In this document: piece by piece, positions 45,650 to 54,233 of the stretch | Numbering within the stretch: the stretch's first letter is position 1 | Layout: the number at the start of each line of letters is the position of its first letter | Origin: Streptomyces cinereus | Lineage (GTDB): Bacteria > Pseudomonadota > Gammaproteobacteria > Pseudomonadales > Moraxellaceae | Direction of reading: 5' to 3' | Assembly (NCBI GenBank): GCA_014647715.1 | Contig: BMPS01000010.1 | Coordinates: forward strand, 1 to 64,000 | DNA: 64,000 nucleotides | Program-made: the position numbers and the translations under genes | The notes under the pieces: generated by a model | What the model saw: the letters and a program-made list of their open reading frames with translations, nothing else | Databases searched by the model: none | Told to the model about the DNA's origin: nothing

Positions 45650-45715
45650 ATTGCTATTTTGGCCCTCGTTTTTTACAATGACGGCATTTTTTATTAAGTT
45701 GTTTCAAGAGTCGTT

Positions 45716-47089
45716 ATGCAAGCCACACCGTTATACTATCGTCTCGCCATATCGCTGTTAAAACCGCTATATCAACTAAAACTTGCGAGCAAAACCACCT
45801 TGCCTAATGAAAAGCAGCAACGCTTCGGTCAAGTGTTTCCAAAGATTCATACCCATCAGCCGATGATTTGGTGTCATGCGGTGTCACTCGGTGAAACCAA
45901 TACTGCCGAACCGATTTTAAGGGATTTGCTCGCGCAAGGCTATGCCCTGTGGGTGACCAATACCACTCATACAGGCTATAACCGCGTCGAACAGCTGTTT
46001 GCGCCTGAGATAGCAGCCGGCAAGGTGTACCATAGTTTTGTACCGGTCGATAGTAAAGCAGTGATTGATAAATTTTTGACCCATGTCCAACCCGTCGCCG
46101 CGCTATTTATCGAGACTGAATTGTGGGGCACCACGCTTGCTGAACTGAACAATCGTCGAATTGCCACGATTTTGGTCAATGGCCGCTTGTCTGAAAAATC
46201 TTTTAAGGGGTATCAAAAAGCTGCCAAACTTAGCCAAAGTATGATAGAGAATTTAAGCCTTATCATCGCCCAAGACAGCGATTCTGCCAAACGCTTTCGC
46301 CAATTGGGCGCTACCAGTGACAAAATCCGCATTGCCAGCTCGCTTAAATGGTCTAGTAAAACCAACCCGTTGATGCTAAGCCGTGCCGAAAAGTTAAAAC
46401 AAAGTTGGCACTTGTCAGATCGCGCCGTGATTTTGGCAGCCAGCACCCATGAAGGCGAAGAATTGGCAATTTTAGACAGTTTTTTAACCGTGAAAGCCCA
46501 GTATGCCAACCGTCATCCGCTGCTCATTATCGTACCACGTCATCCTGAGCGATTTGATGATGTCGCCAAATTGATTGATTCCAAAAATTTACCGGTGATT
46601 CGGCGTAGTCAAGATGGCGAACCTGCCAAAAACGAGAGCGTCTATCTGGCAGATAGTATGGGTGAACTTGGCGTGTGGTATGCACTCTCAGACATTGCCA
46701 TTGTCGGTGGGTCTTTGGTCAATATCGGGGGGCATAATCCAATAGAAGCAGCCATTGTCGGCAAGCCGATTATTATGGGGCAATATACCCAATCTTGCCA
46801 ACTGATTGTAGAACAGTTAAAACAAGCCGGTGCATTGGTGCAAGTCAATGGTAGTGATGAATTAACGCAGCAACTGGCTCGCTGGCTTGCCAACCCAAAA
46901 TCTGCCCAAACCGCGGGTCACGTCGGGCAAATTTTAGCAGAAAAATATCAAGATGCGACCAAGCAACAACTTGCCATGATCATGCAATGTATCGCTGATA
47001 ACAATGAACAGCTTATAAAATCAGAGATTCAAAAAATTGACCATGAACCTGTGGCGAGTCATGGTCGAAAGCTCATTGACGATCTGTAA
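45716..47089 (+). CDS. waaA: Kdo transferase (3-deoxy-D-manno-octulosonic acid transferase)
   Basis: WaaA attaches Kdo to lipid A at the cytosolic face of the inner membrane. The 457-residue GT30 enzyme begins with a short hydrophobic stretch near residues 1-25, then WCHAVSLGETNTAEPIL, an FIETELWGTTLAEL motif, an ILAASTHEGEE loop and the sugar-nucleotide domain with IVPRHPERFDDV, AIVGGSLVNIGGHNPIEAAIVGKPIIMG. It complements the kds genes at 20-22 kb. It is separated from ppa by a terminator and followed by another. Confidence 0.93.
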   Translation: MQATPLYYRLAISLLKPLYQLKLASKTTLPNEKQQRFGQVFPKIHTHQPMIWCHAVSLGETNTAEPILRDLLAQGYALWVTNTTHTGYNRVEQLFAPEIAAGKVYHSFVPVDSKAVIDKFLTHVQPVAALFIETELWGTTLAELNNRRIATILVNGRLSEKSFKGYQKAAKLSQSMIENLSLIIAQDSDSAKRFRQLGATSDKIRIASSLKWSSKTNPLMLSRAEKLKQSWHLSDRAVILAASTHEGEELAILDSFLTVKAQYANRHPLLIIVPRHPERFDDVAKLIDSKNLPVIRRSQDGEPAKNESVYLADSMGELGVWYALSDIAIVGGSLVNIGGHNPIEAAIVGKPIIMGQYTQSCQLIVEQLKQAGALVQVNGSDELTQQLARWLANPKSAQTAGHVGQILAEKYQDATKQQLAMIMQCIADNNEQLIKSEIQKIDHEPVASHGRKLIDDL

Positions 47090-47126
47090 GCCATGAATTA
47101 ACCATTTATATCGATTGCAAACGCAA

Positions 47127-47156
47127 AAAAAGGACTAGCCAAGCTAGTCCTTTTTT
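47127..47156 (+). terminator. Terminator after waaA (likely bidirectional)
   Basis: An AAGGACTAGC/GCTAGTCCTT stem with a three-base loop has A runs before and T runs after, so it can end both waaA and the convergent dehydrogenase gene. Confidence 0.9.
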
Positions 47157-47228
47157 ATCAGTCAGTTTTGTAATTTATTGTTGCACTTCAGATTTTCTTG
47201 TACTTTGGTTTTATAGGACAGCATTTAG

Positions 47229-48029
47229 CTATTTCATAAACCAACCATGACTTGCAATAAATGATTGACCTGTCATCGCATTGGTTGGGAAAGCCGTTAA
47301 GAATAAGGTTAATTGAGCGATATCATCGGTTGTGGTAAATTCACCGTCAACGGTTTGGCCAAGCATTACATTTTTCACCACTTCTTCTTCAGAAATGCCT
47401 TTTTCTTTGGCTTGTTCTGGGATTTGTTTTTCAACCAATGGGGTTTTGACAAAGCCTGGACATACCACGTATGAGCGCACGTTGTGAGCTGCGCCTTCTT
47501 TAGCCAATACGCGTGCTAGACCTAATAGCGCGTGTTTGGCAGAGACGTACGGCGCTTTTAGGGCTGATGCTTCATGCGAGTGGACTGAGCCCATATAAAT
47601 AACTGTACCTAGTTTATCATTTTGATACATGTATTTAAGTGCCGCTTTGGTAGTCAAAAAAGCACCGTCTAGATGAATGGCAATCATTTTTTTCCAATCA
47701 GAGTAGCTAAATTGGTCGATGGGGTTGATGATTTGGATACCGGCATTGGACACCAAAATATCAATATCCCCAAATTCTTGTACCAGTTTATCCACGCCAG
47801 CATTTACCGCATCTTCATTGGTCACATCCATGGCAATGGCAACCGCTTTGCCGCCTGCGGCTTTGATTGCATCCACGGTTGCTTGCGCCGCATCTAGGTT
47901 GATATCTGCAATGCCTACCGCAGCGCCTGCTTTGGCATAGGTTTCTGCGATATCGCGGCCGATACCACTTGCAGAGCCAGTGACGAGTGCGACTTTACCT
48001 GTTAAATCGGTAGTGAGTTGGGTAGCCAT
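47229..48029 (-). CDS. hbdH: 3-hydroxybutyrate dehydrogenase
   Basis: This is a short-chain dehydrogenase of the 3-hydroxybutyrate dehydrogenase type, which interconverts 3-hydroxybutyrate and acetoacetate with NAD. The 266-residue protein has the TGSASGIG cofactor loop, NAGIQ, the catalytic [20 protein letters not shown] (Ser-Tyr-Lys) and ends SHGWFMK as in the family. AGGAG precedes the ATG. It follows the acetoacetate decarboxylase gene by 80 bases; together they would handle ketone-body-like C4 acids. Symbol by family. Confidence 0.85.
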   Translation of the reverse strand: MATQLTTDLTGKVALVTGSASGIGRDIAETYAKAGAAVGIADINLDAAQATVDAIKAAGGKAVAIAMDVTNEDAVNAGVDKLVQEFGDIDILVSNAGIQIINPIDQFSYSDWKKMIAIHLDGAFLTTKAALKYMYQNDKLGTVIYMGSVHSHEASALKAPYVSAKHALLGLARVLAKEGAAHNVRSYVVCPGFVKTPLVEKQIPEQAKEKGISEEEVVKNVMLGQTVDGEFTTTDDIAQLTLFLTAFPTNAMTGQSFIASHGWFMK

Positions 48030-48078
48030 ATTTTTCTCCTTAATTTTTTATGACAAAGTGGTTTTATTATGACGGTTT

Positions 48079-48120
48079 TAATTATTGAAAATTAATTATT
48101 GAAAGTTAATTATTGAAAGT
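48079..48120 (-). repeat. Three 14-bp tandem repeats at the 3' end of adc
   Basis: The unit TAATTATTGAAAGT is repeated three times head to tail (the copy at 48079-48092 has AA for AG). The third copy carries the last codons and stop of adc; the other two are in the gap to hbdH. Confidence 0.8.
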
Positions 48121-48892
48121 TACTATCGGGACGGGCTTGCGCATCGGCAATATAGTCTACCGCTACTTCACCCAACGCCAGGGTGAGATTTGCAATAATA
48201 TGAGAGGTTTTGACGATTTCTAGCACAGGTAATTTTGACACGGGTGCCATCACATGGTCAAATAACTGTAAGGTAGCAGGCCCTGTATAGGCTGCTTTAA
48301 CTTCTACATCAGTCAAATAATAACGCACCAACTCGCAAATACGCGGCGTGCCATCGACATGGGGAATAAGTTTTAACAAATAATTGGGCGTTTTTTCCAT
48401 ATTGGCTTTGACAGTGGCTTTGTCCAGCTCATCATATTTATACGCCATAGTACCTGTGGCTACGCGCACACTGCCATAGTCGAGGGTGCCAAGTAGAGTG
48501 TCGGTATTGTCAACGGTTAATACAGGCGATGCCATTTTTTTTGGAAAACCCCACAGCTCACGCCCGCCCGCGGTAGGTCCAAAGTCATCTAAAAACATAC
48601 AATGGGTATAATTGGCATGACGACCTTCGGCATCAATCACTTCAATCACTTGTCCTGATTCAGTATAGTTGCCAAAACCTGTACTGTTGGGCATACGGAT
48701 AAACTCGTAACTCACCAGCGCGTCATCAGTGATTTGGAGTGGCTCAGGTACAATAGCGCGCAGTTTTTCGGCATCGGTGCGGTAGGTGATGATAAAGTAT
48801 TCGCGGTCAAAAAATTCGTAAGGACCATTCGAACAAGGTGGGGCAGTAAAAGGCATAAACGTTGCGTTATCTAAGATATCACTCGCTTTCAT
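48110..48892 (-). CDS. adc: Acetoacetate decarboxylase
   Basis: The 260-residue protein matches acetoacetate decarboxylase, which splits acetoacetate into acetone and CO2 through a Schiff base. The motif [13 protein letters not shown] contains the paired lysines of the active site. Other family blocks are the [17 protein letters not shown] segment and the C-terminal [22 protein letters not shown] lies before the ATG. It is upstream of hbdH on the same strand. The true substrate may be another beta-keto acid, as the family is diverse. Confidence 0.87.
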   Translation of the reverse strand: MKASDILDNATFMPFTAPPCSNGPYEFFDREYFIITYRTDAEKLRAIVPEPLQITDDALVSYEFIRMPNSTGFGNYTESGQVIEVIDAEGRHANYTHCMFLDDFGPTAGGRELWGFPKKMASPVLTVDNTDTLLGTLDYGSVRVATGTMAYKYDELDKATVKANMEKTPNYLLKLIPHVDGTPRICELVRYYLTDVEVKAAYTGPATLQLFDHVMAPVSKLPVLEIVKTSHIIANLTLALGEVAVDYIADAQARPDSNFQ

Positions 48893-49111
48893 GAGCTTTC
48901 CTTTTTATCTCGTTATGTTATCTAGTCATGTTGTTTAGTTATGCAATATTATTTAATTTTATCGTTATGACATAAAGCAGGAAATATCATACACCCTTAT
49001 GCAAAATCAATCCCAAGACAAAATTGTTATGATTTTGTAATGATTTTTTCACACCTGCATCGGCTTAACTTTGGCGATAGCAGGTTATTTGACGGCAAGG
49101 TAGGGCTGTTC

Positions 49112-49828
49112 TTATGGACTAGTTAACAGTGCATGACCGCAGAGCACACTCACGGCATTCTCAGTACGTAAGATGCGATTGCCAATATGCGCCGCTTGGC
49201 AGCCAGCAGTTTTGAATAATTCGACTTCATAATCGATCCAGCCGCCTTCAGCCCCAATCACTAGCACATGTGGCAAGGCATTGTCCCACACTTGGGTAAA
49301 CTGCTCATTGGCATAAGGATGTGCCAAAATCGCCTGCTTACCTGCGATTAAAGTAGGTAGTTCATCTTCAACAAAAGGTTTTAAGCGCTTTTTAAGGCTT
49401 ACGGTTGGGCTTACGGTATCGCAGGCTTGTTGTAGGCCTTCATGGATATAGCTGTCAAGTTGAGTTAAAAATGGGGTTTGCCAGTAGCTCTTTTCACTAC
49501 GGTAACTATTGACCAAGATAATATGGTCGGCGCCCATCGCCGTCATGTCTAAAAATAGACGACGCAATACCTTGGGGCGGGGAATTGCCAAAATAACAGT
49601 CAGCGGCAGTTTGGCAGGTGGCGCAATAGTACAGTGGATTTGCGATAATTCGATGCTTGAATCGTGGATATTGCTCACAACCGCTGTGCCTAAATGCCCA
49701 TTTTTGATACCGACTTTCACCGTATCGCCCAATGTCACTTTAAGCACCTGTTTTAAATGCATCACGCTCGTTTTATCATCAATAATAGCGGTCGATAAGG
49801 TATTTTGCGGTAAAAGAATGATATTCAT
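49112..49828 (-). CDS. rsmE: 16S rRNA m3U1498 methyltransferase RsmE
   Basis: RsmE methylates N3 of U1498 in 16S rRNA. The 238-residue protein has an N-terminal PUA-like domain (about 1-70) and a knotted SPOUT methyltransferase domain, with the family signature motifs ILAIPRPKVLRRL, HIILVNSYRSEKSY, VLVIGAEGGWIDYE and LGNRILRTENA-like sequence (HIGNRILRTENAVSVLCG). Length is normal. Its N-terminal coding end is near the tRNA-Ser terminator. Confidence 0.92.
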   Translation of the reverse strand: MNIILLPQNTLSTAIIDDKTSVMHLKQVLKVTLGDTVKVGIKNGHLGTAVVSNIHDSSIELSQIHCTIAPPAKLPLTVILAIPRPKVLRRLFLDMTAMGADHIILVNSYRSEKSYWQTPFLTQLDSYIHEGLQQACDTVSPTVSLKKRLKPFVEDELPTLIAGKQAILAHPYANEQFTQVWDNALPHVLVIGAEGGWIDYEVELFKTAGCQAAHIGNRILRTENAVSVLCGHALLTSP

Positions 49829-49848
49829 AGGGATAAATCTTAGACAAT

Positions 49849-49887
49849 AAAAAACCCCAAAACTTAATTAAGTCAGGGGTTTTTTTA
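49849..49887 (-). terminator. Terminator of tRNA-Ser
   Basis: On the minus strand, directly after the tRNA, AAACCCC and GGGGTTT pair around an inner ACTTAATTAAGT palindrome, followed by T residues. Confidence 0.85.
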
Positions 49888-49891
49888 AATA

Positions 49892-49981
49892 TGGCGGAAG
49901 CTGAGAGATTCGAACTCTCGAAGGGCTCGCACCCTTGCCGGTTTTCAAGACCGGTGCATTCAACCGCTCTGCCAAGCTTCC
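49892..49981 (-). tRNA. tRNA-Ser (UGA anticodon)
   Basis: A 90-base cloverleaf with acceptor pairs GGAAGCT/AGCTTCC, encoded CCA, T-loop TTCGAAT, and a long type II variable arm (AAGGGTGCGAGCCCTT). The anticodon loop contains TGA, so it reads UCA and related serine codons. Confidence 0.96.
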
Positions 49982-49995
49982 AAATTGTGGTGGCT

Positions 49996-50023
49996 ATTAT
50001 ATACAAGTGAAATAACAATGCAA
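49996..50023 (-). promoter_or_regulatory. Promoter of tRNA-Ser
   Basis: On the minus strand, TTGCAT (50018-50023) and TATAAT (49996-50001) are separated by 16 bases and end about 14 bases before the tRNA start. Confidence 0.75.
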
Positions 50024-50266
50024 GCACTTTTTTACGTTAATGCAAAAAATATTAGCGAAAGAAAGCTAAATAGAAAGTTAGATAATTATGCTGATTACCT
50101 TGGCTTAATATCTAGGCTTCATACCTTGCGCTGATGTTAAGCAAAATAGTGAAGCAAAAAACGCTCAAAAACCCACCAAATTTGCGTATAAAAATATTCA
50201 TACAATGGATGGTTTCAGTGCCTCCATGTGACCCATTACAGCTTAACAATAATGTTGAAAATTACC

Positions 50267-50295
50267 TTGCTGATACGTTATCACATTGTTAATAT
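50267..50295 (+). promoter_or_regulatory. Candidate promoter of dctA
   Basis: TTGCTG and TAATAT are separated by 17 bases. The start codon lies about 150 bases downstream, giving a long leader. Confidence 0.4.
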
Positions 50296-50447
50296 ACGCA
50301 GCACTGCAATCCATTAGATTTTCTAATGATTACTGATAAAATTCTAAAGGTTGTGCGACTATTTGGCTAAATTTGTTCCACAATTTTTACCGCAAATGTA
50401 ACCTTATCCCAGTTTTAGGGTTCGTCAGATAAAGGAGTGTATCTGTC

Positions 50448-51785
50448 ATGATACCTATCGATACCACGACGCTCGTGGAACCCCCCAAACCCCGTAAATG
50501 GTACCAAATTCTGTATGTACAAGTGATTATCGCCATTGTACTGGGTATCTTGCTTGGCGTCTTTGCCCCAGAAGTGGGCGAGGCAATGAAACCACTGGGT
50601 GATGCATTTATTAAATTGGTTAAAATGATTATCGCCCCCGTTATTTTCTTGACAGTGGTGACGGGTATTGCTGGTATGAGCAATATGAAGCGAGTCGGTC
50701 GTGTTGCTGGTAAAGCGATGCTGTATTTTATTACCTTTTCAACCTTGGCATTGATTATCGGTCTTGTGGTTGCCAATGTGCTGCAACCTGGCGCGGGTCT
50801 CAATATCGATCCAGCCACACTGGCAACAGGGAAAGATGCGGCTAAAGTGTCTGAGTATGTTAGCAAAGCGCACGATAGTACCATTACCGGTTTTTTGATG
50901 AATATCATTCCGGAAACCATGGTAAGTCCACTGACGGAAGGGAATATCCTGCAAGTGTTATTTGTTTCAGTGCTGTTTGGTGTTTCCTTAGCATCCGTGG
51001 GTGATCGTGCTCGTCCCGTGTTAAACTTTTTTCAAGAGTTATCTGCGCCTGTGTTTAAAGCGGTTGAAATCTTGATGAAAGCTGCGCCGATTGGTGCGTT
51101 TGGTGCGATGGCATTTACCATTGGTAAGTATGGCGTGCACTCACTGGGTAACTTAGCATTTTTGATAGCCTGTTTTTATATCACTTCATTGCTATTTGTG
51201 CTGGTGGTACTCGGTGCTGTGGCACGTTACAATGGCTTTTCAATTATCAAGATGATTAAATACATCAAAGATGAATTGCTATTGGTGTTAGGCACCAGTT
51301 CATCAGAGGCGGCACTACCAACCTTGATGCAAAAACTTGAACGCGCAGGCTGCGAAAAATCAGTGGTCGGTTTGGTGATTCCAACAGGGTATTCATTTAA
51401 CTTAGATGGTACCAACATCTATATGACCATGGCAGCGTTATTCATCGCGCAAGCCTGTAATATTGATTTGACGTTGACCCAAGAAATTACGTTATTATTG
51501 GTCGCAATGTTAAGCTCAAAAGGCGCGGCAGGTATCACGGGCGCTGGTTTTATTACCTTGGCAGCCACTTTGGCGGTGGTGCCAACTGTGCCAATCGAAG
51601 GGATGGCGCTTATTTTAGGGATTGACCGCTTTATGTCAGAGTGCCGTGCATTGACCAACCTAACGGGTAATGCCTGTGCGACGATTGTCGTGTCACGTTG
51701 GGAAAATGCGCTAGACAAGCAGCGCTTGGACGCAGCGCTCAATGGTCAGCCATTACCGCCTATTGAGCATCATCCCACTGTATAA
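50448..51785 (+). CDS. dctA: C4-dicarboxylate:cation symporter DctA
   Basis: This is a DAACS-family secondary importer for succinate, fumarate and malate (inferred; glutamate transporters are related). The 445-residue protein has eight or more membrane segments and the two re-entrant loops: [10 protein letters not shown] and the [13 protein letters not shown]-type segment, with the NLDGTNIYM substrate and cation site. The C-terminus has [20 protein letters not shown] lies ten bases before the ATG. It stands as a single-gene unit with a strong terminator. Confidence 0.9.
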   Translation: MIPIDTTTLVEPPKPRKWYQILYVQVIIAIVLGILLGVFAPEVGEAMKPLGDAFIKLVKMIIAPVIFLTVVTGIAGMSNMKRVGRVAGKAMLYFITFSTLALIIGLVVANVLQPGAGLNIDPATLATGKDAAKVSEYVSKAHDSTITGFLMNIIPETMVSPLTEGNILQVLFVSVLFGVSLASVGDRARPVLNFFQELSAPVFKAVEILMKAAPIGAFGAMAFTIGKYGVHSLGNLAFLIACFYITSLLFVLVVLGAVARYNGFSIIKMIKYIKDELLLVLGTSSSEAALPTLMQKLERAGCEKSVVGLVIPTGYSFNLDGTNIYMTMAALFIAQACNIDLTLTQEITLLLVAMLSSKGAAGITGAGFITLAATLAVVPTVPIEGMALILGIDRFMSECRALTNLTGNACATIVVSRWENALDKQRLDAALNGQPLPPIEHHPTV

Positions 51786-51840
51786 TTGTAGAAAGAATAA
51801 GCCTAGAAAAGATAAGCGTATAAAAGCGTTGATGAATCGT

Positions 51841-51877
51841 AAAAAACCCAAAACATTTGCGTTTTGGGTTTTTTTAT
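51841..51877 (+). terminator. Terminator after dctA (likely bidirectional)
   Basis: AAAACCCAAAAC and GTTTTGGGTTTT pair around a six-base loop, with A and T runs on both flanks. It may also end the convergent 101-residue gene. Confidence 0.9.
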
Positions 51878-51891
51878 GGGGCTAAAAATGC

Positions 51892-52197
51892 TTAAGGTTT
51901 TGCCGTATCGTTTGCTTTGGCTTCTGGCTCATTGGCTGTCTCTTCAATCGCTTCAAAAATCACCTCATCGGACACCCCTTGACGCTTAAGCTTTTCGATA
52001 AAACGGCTGTCTTTGGCGAGTGAGTAGCCGACATTCTCGGCATCGAGTCCACGGCGAATATATAAGCGAATCAAGCCTTGAATACGTGGAAAACCATGGT
52101 TTTTGGCGACTTGGGTCAACAAATCCCGCATTTCTTCAGTGATTTTGATATGGATAGGAACCATGACTTGTTGATTTTTTTTGATTTTAGTAATCAT
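51892..52197 (-). CDS. Hypothetical protein, possible ribbon-helix-helix fold, 101 aa
   Basis: I do not recognise this protein. A short basic N-terminus (MITKIKKNQQ) is followed by VPIHIKITEEMRDLLTQVAK and a second helix IQGLIRLYIRRGLD, a strand-helix-helix pattern like ribbon-helix-helix (CopG/MetJ-type) DNA-binding proteins. The C-terminus is acidic. The ATG at 52197 has GAGG seven bases upstream. The frame extends 20 codons further, but without a ribosome site. A DNA-binding role is inference from the pattern only. Confidence 0.55.
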   Translation of the reverse strand: MITKIKKNQQVMVPIHIKITEEMRDLLTQVAKNHGFPRIQGLIRLYIRRGLDAENVGYSLAKDSRFIEKLKRQGVSDEVIFEAIEETANEPEAKANDTAKP

Positions 52198-52411
52198 TTG
52201 CATGCCTCGCGTGTGATCAATTTTTAGCAATGAAGTTAGATGTAACCAATTTATCAATTAGACGGAAAATTTAGCGCAATTAGATATCTTTAACCTAGTG
52301 TAATTATTTCATTGGCGAGAAACAAGCAAGGCAAACGTAAAATTCCTACAAAAATCTTAGCCAAATGTTGCATTAGCTTAACGCTGGATGCGACCATCAA
52401 GCCAATTTTCT

Positions 52412-52900
52412 TTACAAAATTTGTTGTTCCCAATAGTTCTGTACCGATTTATCACATTGATAAACCTTCTCAACGATGCGATCGGCAGGGGCATTATTCA
52501 CTTTTTTTACCGATTCAACCCACAGTTCAGGCGTACCGAATTCAATAATCACATTGAACAGGGGCGTCATATCGCGCTGCAACAGCGATTGGTCAATCAT
52601 ATATGCGGCAAACACACATGCTTTCGGGTTTTTATCAGCCACGGCGCGATAAGCCATGCCATCAAGCAAGGCTGGCACGGTGATTTTGAATTCTGGTAAA
52701 AGCTGCATGGCTAAATGCGCGCTATCAGGCAGCTTGATTAACTCGATAAATTGGGTAATTAGGCTTTCATAGTAAGATTTATCATCTGGCGATAGTTTAC
52801 CTTGCTGATGATCGTTCACTAGCTGGGTGATACGGTCTTTATTAATCGCTTGTTGCAGGGCTAAAAATTGAGATTGAGTAGGGGAAAACGACAGCGTCAT
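52412..52900 (-). CDS. Hypothetical helical protein, 162 aa
   Basis: I do not recognise this protein. It is soluble and predominantly helical, with features such as QFLALQQAINKDRITQLV, a stretch of LLPEFKITVPALLDGMAYRAVADKNPKACVFAAYMID and a C-terminal KVYQCDKSVQNYW. It has no signal peptide. AAGG lies eight bases before the ATG. It is next to the small possible DNA-binding gene but about 215 bases away, and not obviously in an operon. Confidence 0.65.
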   Translation of the reverse strand: MTLSFSPTQSQFLALQQAINKDRITQLVNDHQQGKLSPDDKSYYESLITQFIELIKLPDSAHLAMQLLPEFKITVPALLDGMAYRAVADKNPKACVFAAYMIDQSLLQRDMTPLFNVIIEFGTPELWVESVKKVNNAPADRIVEKVYQCDKSVQNYWEQQIL

Positions 52901-53001
52901 AACTAGTACCTTATCAATAGTATCTTAAGTACTTTAGCAGGTGAGATAATAGGGTATCAAACAAAGGCGTATTAAACAGCAAATTGCTAAACTTTGCTCA
53001 T

Positions 53002-53030
53002 AAAAAAACCCATTCACAAGGGAACGGGTT
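53002..53030 (-). terminator. Terminator of the downstream tRNA-Asn
   Basis: On the minus strand AACCCGTTC pairs with GAATGGGTT (one G-T), followed by seven T residues. Confidence 0.8.
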
Positions 53031-53058
53031 CAAAATATACAACAGAATTTGGCTTGAT

Positions 53059-53134
53059 TGGCTCTCCAACCTGGGCTCGAACCAGGGACACATGGATTAA
53101 CAGTCCATTGCTCTACCGACTGAGCTATTGGAGA
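53059..53134 (-). tRNA. tRNA-Asn (GUU), copy 1
   Basis: A 76-base cloverleaf with acceptor pairs TCTCCAA/TTGGAGA, encoded CCA, T-loop TTCGAGC and anticodon GTT. The mature sequence is identical to copy 2. Confidence 0.97.
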
Positions 53135-53155
53135 ACAGATAATCAAGTGGTGCGT

Positions 53156-53184
53156 ATATTACTGAGATTTGAACAATGAGTCAA
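53156..53184 (-). promoter_or_regulatory. Promoter of tRNA-Asn copy 1
   Basis: On the minus strand TTGACT (53179-53184) and TAATAT (53156-53161) are separated by 17 bases. Confidence 0.7.
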
Positions 53185-53271
53185 GCATTTTTAGCAAAAA
53201 ATTCATGATGCAAAATGACCCCTAGCAATCAAAATGACTCATAGCAATAACGATAGATAAAAAATACCACA

Positions 53272-53308
53272 TAAAAAAAGACCTTTAACAAGCGATGTTA
53301 AAGGTCTT
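53272..53308 (-). terminator. Terminator of tRNA-Asn copy 2
   Basis: A 12-pair stem (AGACCTTTAACA/TGTTAAAGGTCT) with a five-base loop and a T run on the minus strand, immediately downstream of copy 2. Confidence 0.92.
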
Positions 53309-53315
53309 CTTAATA

Positions 53316-53391
53316 TGGCTCTCCAACCTGGGCTCGAACCAGGGACACATGGATTAACAGTCCATTGCTCTACCGACTGAGCTATTGGAGA
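53316..53391 (-). tRNA. tRNA-Asn (GUU), copy 2
   Basis: Same 76-base sequence as copy 1, with anticodon GTT and encoded CCA. It has its own promoter upstream and terminator downstream. Confidence 0.97.
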
Positions 53392-53451
53392 ATAAGCGGT
53401 AGAATTTTTTGTTAAACCTGCAAAAATCATCGCAGCGTTTAAGTGGTGCGT

Positions 53452-53479
53452 ATTTTAGCAAATTAACCGTGACTGTCAA
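53452..53479 (-). promoter_or_regulatory. Promoter of tRNA-Asn copy 2
   Basis: On the minus strand a perfect TTGACA (53474-53479) and TAAAAT (53452-53457) are separated by 16 bases. Confidence 0.7.
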
Positions 53480-53662
53480 GCCCTATATCAAAAAATATTC
53501 AGATTTTTTATTATTCAACCAGATTGCGGCTAGTAGTCAGTCAGTTACTGATTGGCTATTGTTATGATAAGGCGAATTTGCTACTTTAGCGATTAAGGCA
53601 TCCCTATATGCTGTATGGGTCAAGTTGGCTCACAGTATTAATTCACAGCTAGGCTGCCGAGG

Positions 53663-53691
53663 TTGATAATTTTTTATGATAGTTGTTATAT
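53663..53691 (+). promoter_or_regulatory. Promoter of the thioesterase gene
   Basis: TTGATA and TTATAT separated by 17 bases; the GTG start lies 21 bases downstream of the -10 with AAGGAT in between, so the leader is short. Confidence 0.6.
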
Positions 53692-53712
53692 GAATTAAGA
53701 AGGATCGTCATT

Positions 53713-54225
53713 GTGCCCAACTCCATTGAATCAAATCAAAATTTGCAAGTTGCCCCTTTACAAAACGAACTTACCATGTCTGTGCTGATGACGCCTGATT
53801 TGGCAAACTTCACTGGCAATGTGCATGGCGGCGATTTATTAAAGATGCTTGACCAAGTGGCTTATGCTTGTGCCAGTCGCTATAGTGGTGGTTATGTGGT
53901 GACGCTATCAGTGGATCAGGTGATTTTTCGTGAGCCGATTCATGTAGGGGAGTTAGTCACCTTTTTGGCAAGCGTCAACTATGTGGGTAAAACTTCGATG
54001 GAAGTGGGTATTCGAGTGCAAGCAGAGAATATTCAAAACCGTACGATACGCCATACCAACAGTTGTTACTTCACCATGGTAGCGGTGGATAAATATGGCA
54101 AGCCCACCCGTGTGCCACCCCTTGAAATCAAAGATAGCCCGCAAGAATGCCGCCAAAAAGCCGCACAGATGCGTAAAGCATTACGTTTTCAAAGTAACAA
54201 CATTCCCCAATGTGATATCGAGTAG
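53713..54225 (+). CDS. Acyl-CoA thioesterase, hotdog fold (YciA-like)
   Basis: The protein is a hotdog-fold thioesterase of the YciA/BACH type, which hydrolyses acyl-CoA. The core shows LANFTGNVHGGDLLKMLDQVAYACASR, YVVTLSVDQVIFREPIHVGE and a C-terminal basic region KPTRVPPLEIK. The catalytic aspartate in LDQVAY matches the family. Length 170 residues. The start is a GTG preceded by AAGGA at eight bases; the frame extends ten codons upstream without a ribosome site. The DUF2059 gene follows by eight bases. Confidence 0.82.
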   Translation: MPNSIESNQNLQVAPLQNELTMSVLMTPDLANFTGNVHGGDLLKMLDQVAYACASRYSGGYVVTLSVDQVIFREPIHVGELVTFLASVNYVGKTSMEVGIRVQAENIQNRTIRHTNSCYFTMVAVDKYGKPTRVPPLEIKDSPQECRQKAAQMRKALRFQSNNIPQCDIE

Positions 54226-54233
54226 GCAGAAAA

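Larger units (their letters stand above)
49982..50447 (+). other. Intergenic region tRNA-Ser / dctA
   Basis: About 465 bases. It holds the minus-strand tRNA-Ser promoter at its left end and a candidate dctA promoter at 50267-50295. In between I see nothing recognisable. No -24/-12 (sigma-54) element was evident, although dctA genes in other proteobacteria often use one. Confidence 0.45.
53392..53712 (+). other. Intergenic region tRNA-Asn / thioesterase
   Basis: About 320 bases holding the minus-strand promoter of tRNA-Asn copy 2 near its left end and the plus-strand thioesterase promoter at its right end. No ORF with a ribosome site lies in between. Confidence 0.5.

Noticed and set aside
50224-50447. 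Sigma-54 promoter for dctA
   Set aside because: No GG-N10-GC element at -24/-12 spacing was recognised, and a sigma-70-like pair was found instead.
51892-52900. Toxin-antitoxin module
   Set aside because: Genes are not adjacent or overlapping, the second is larger than typical toxins and no toxin motif is visible.
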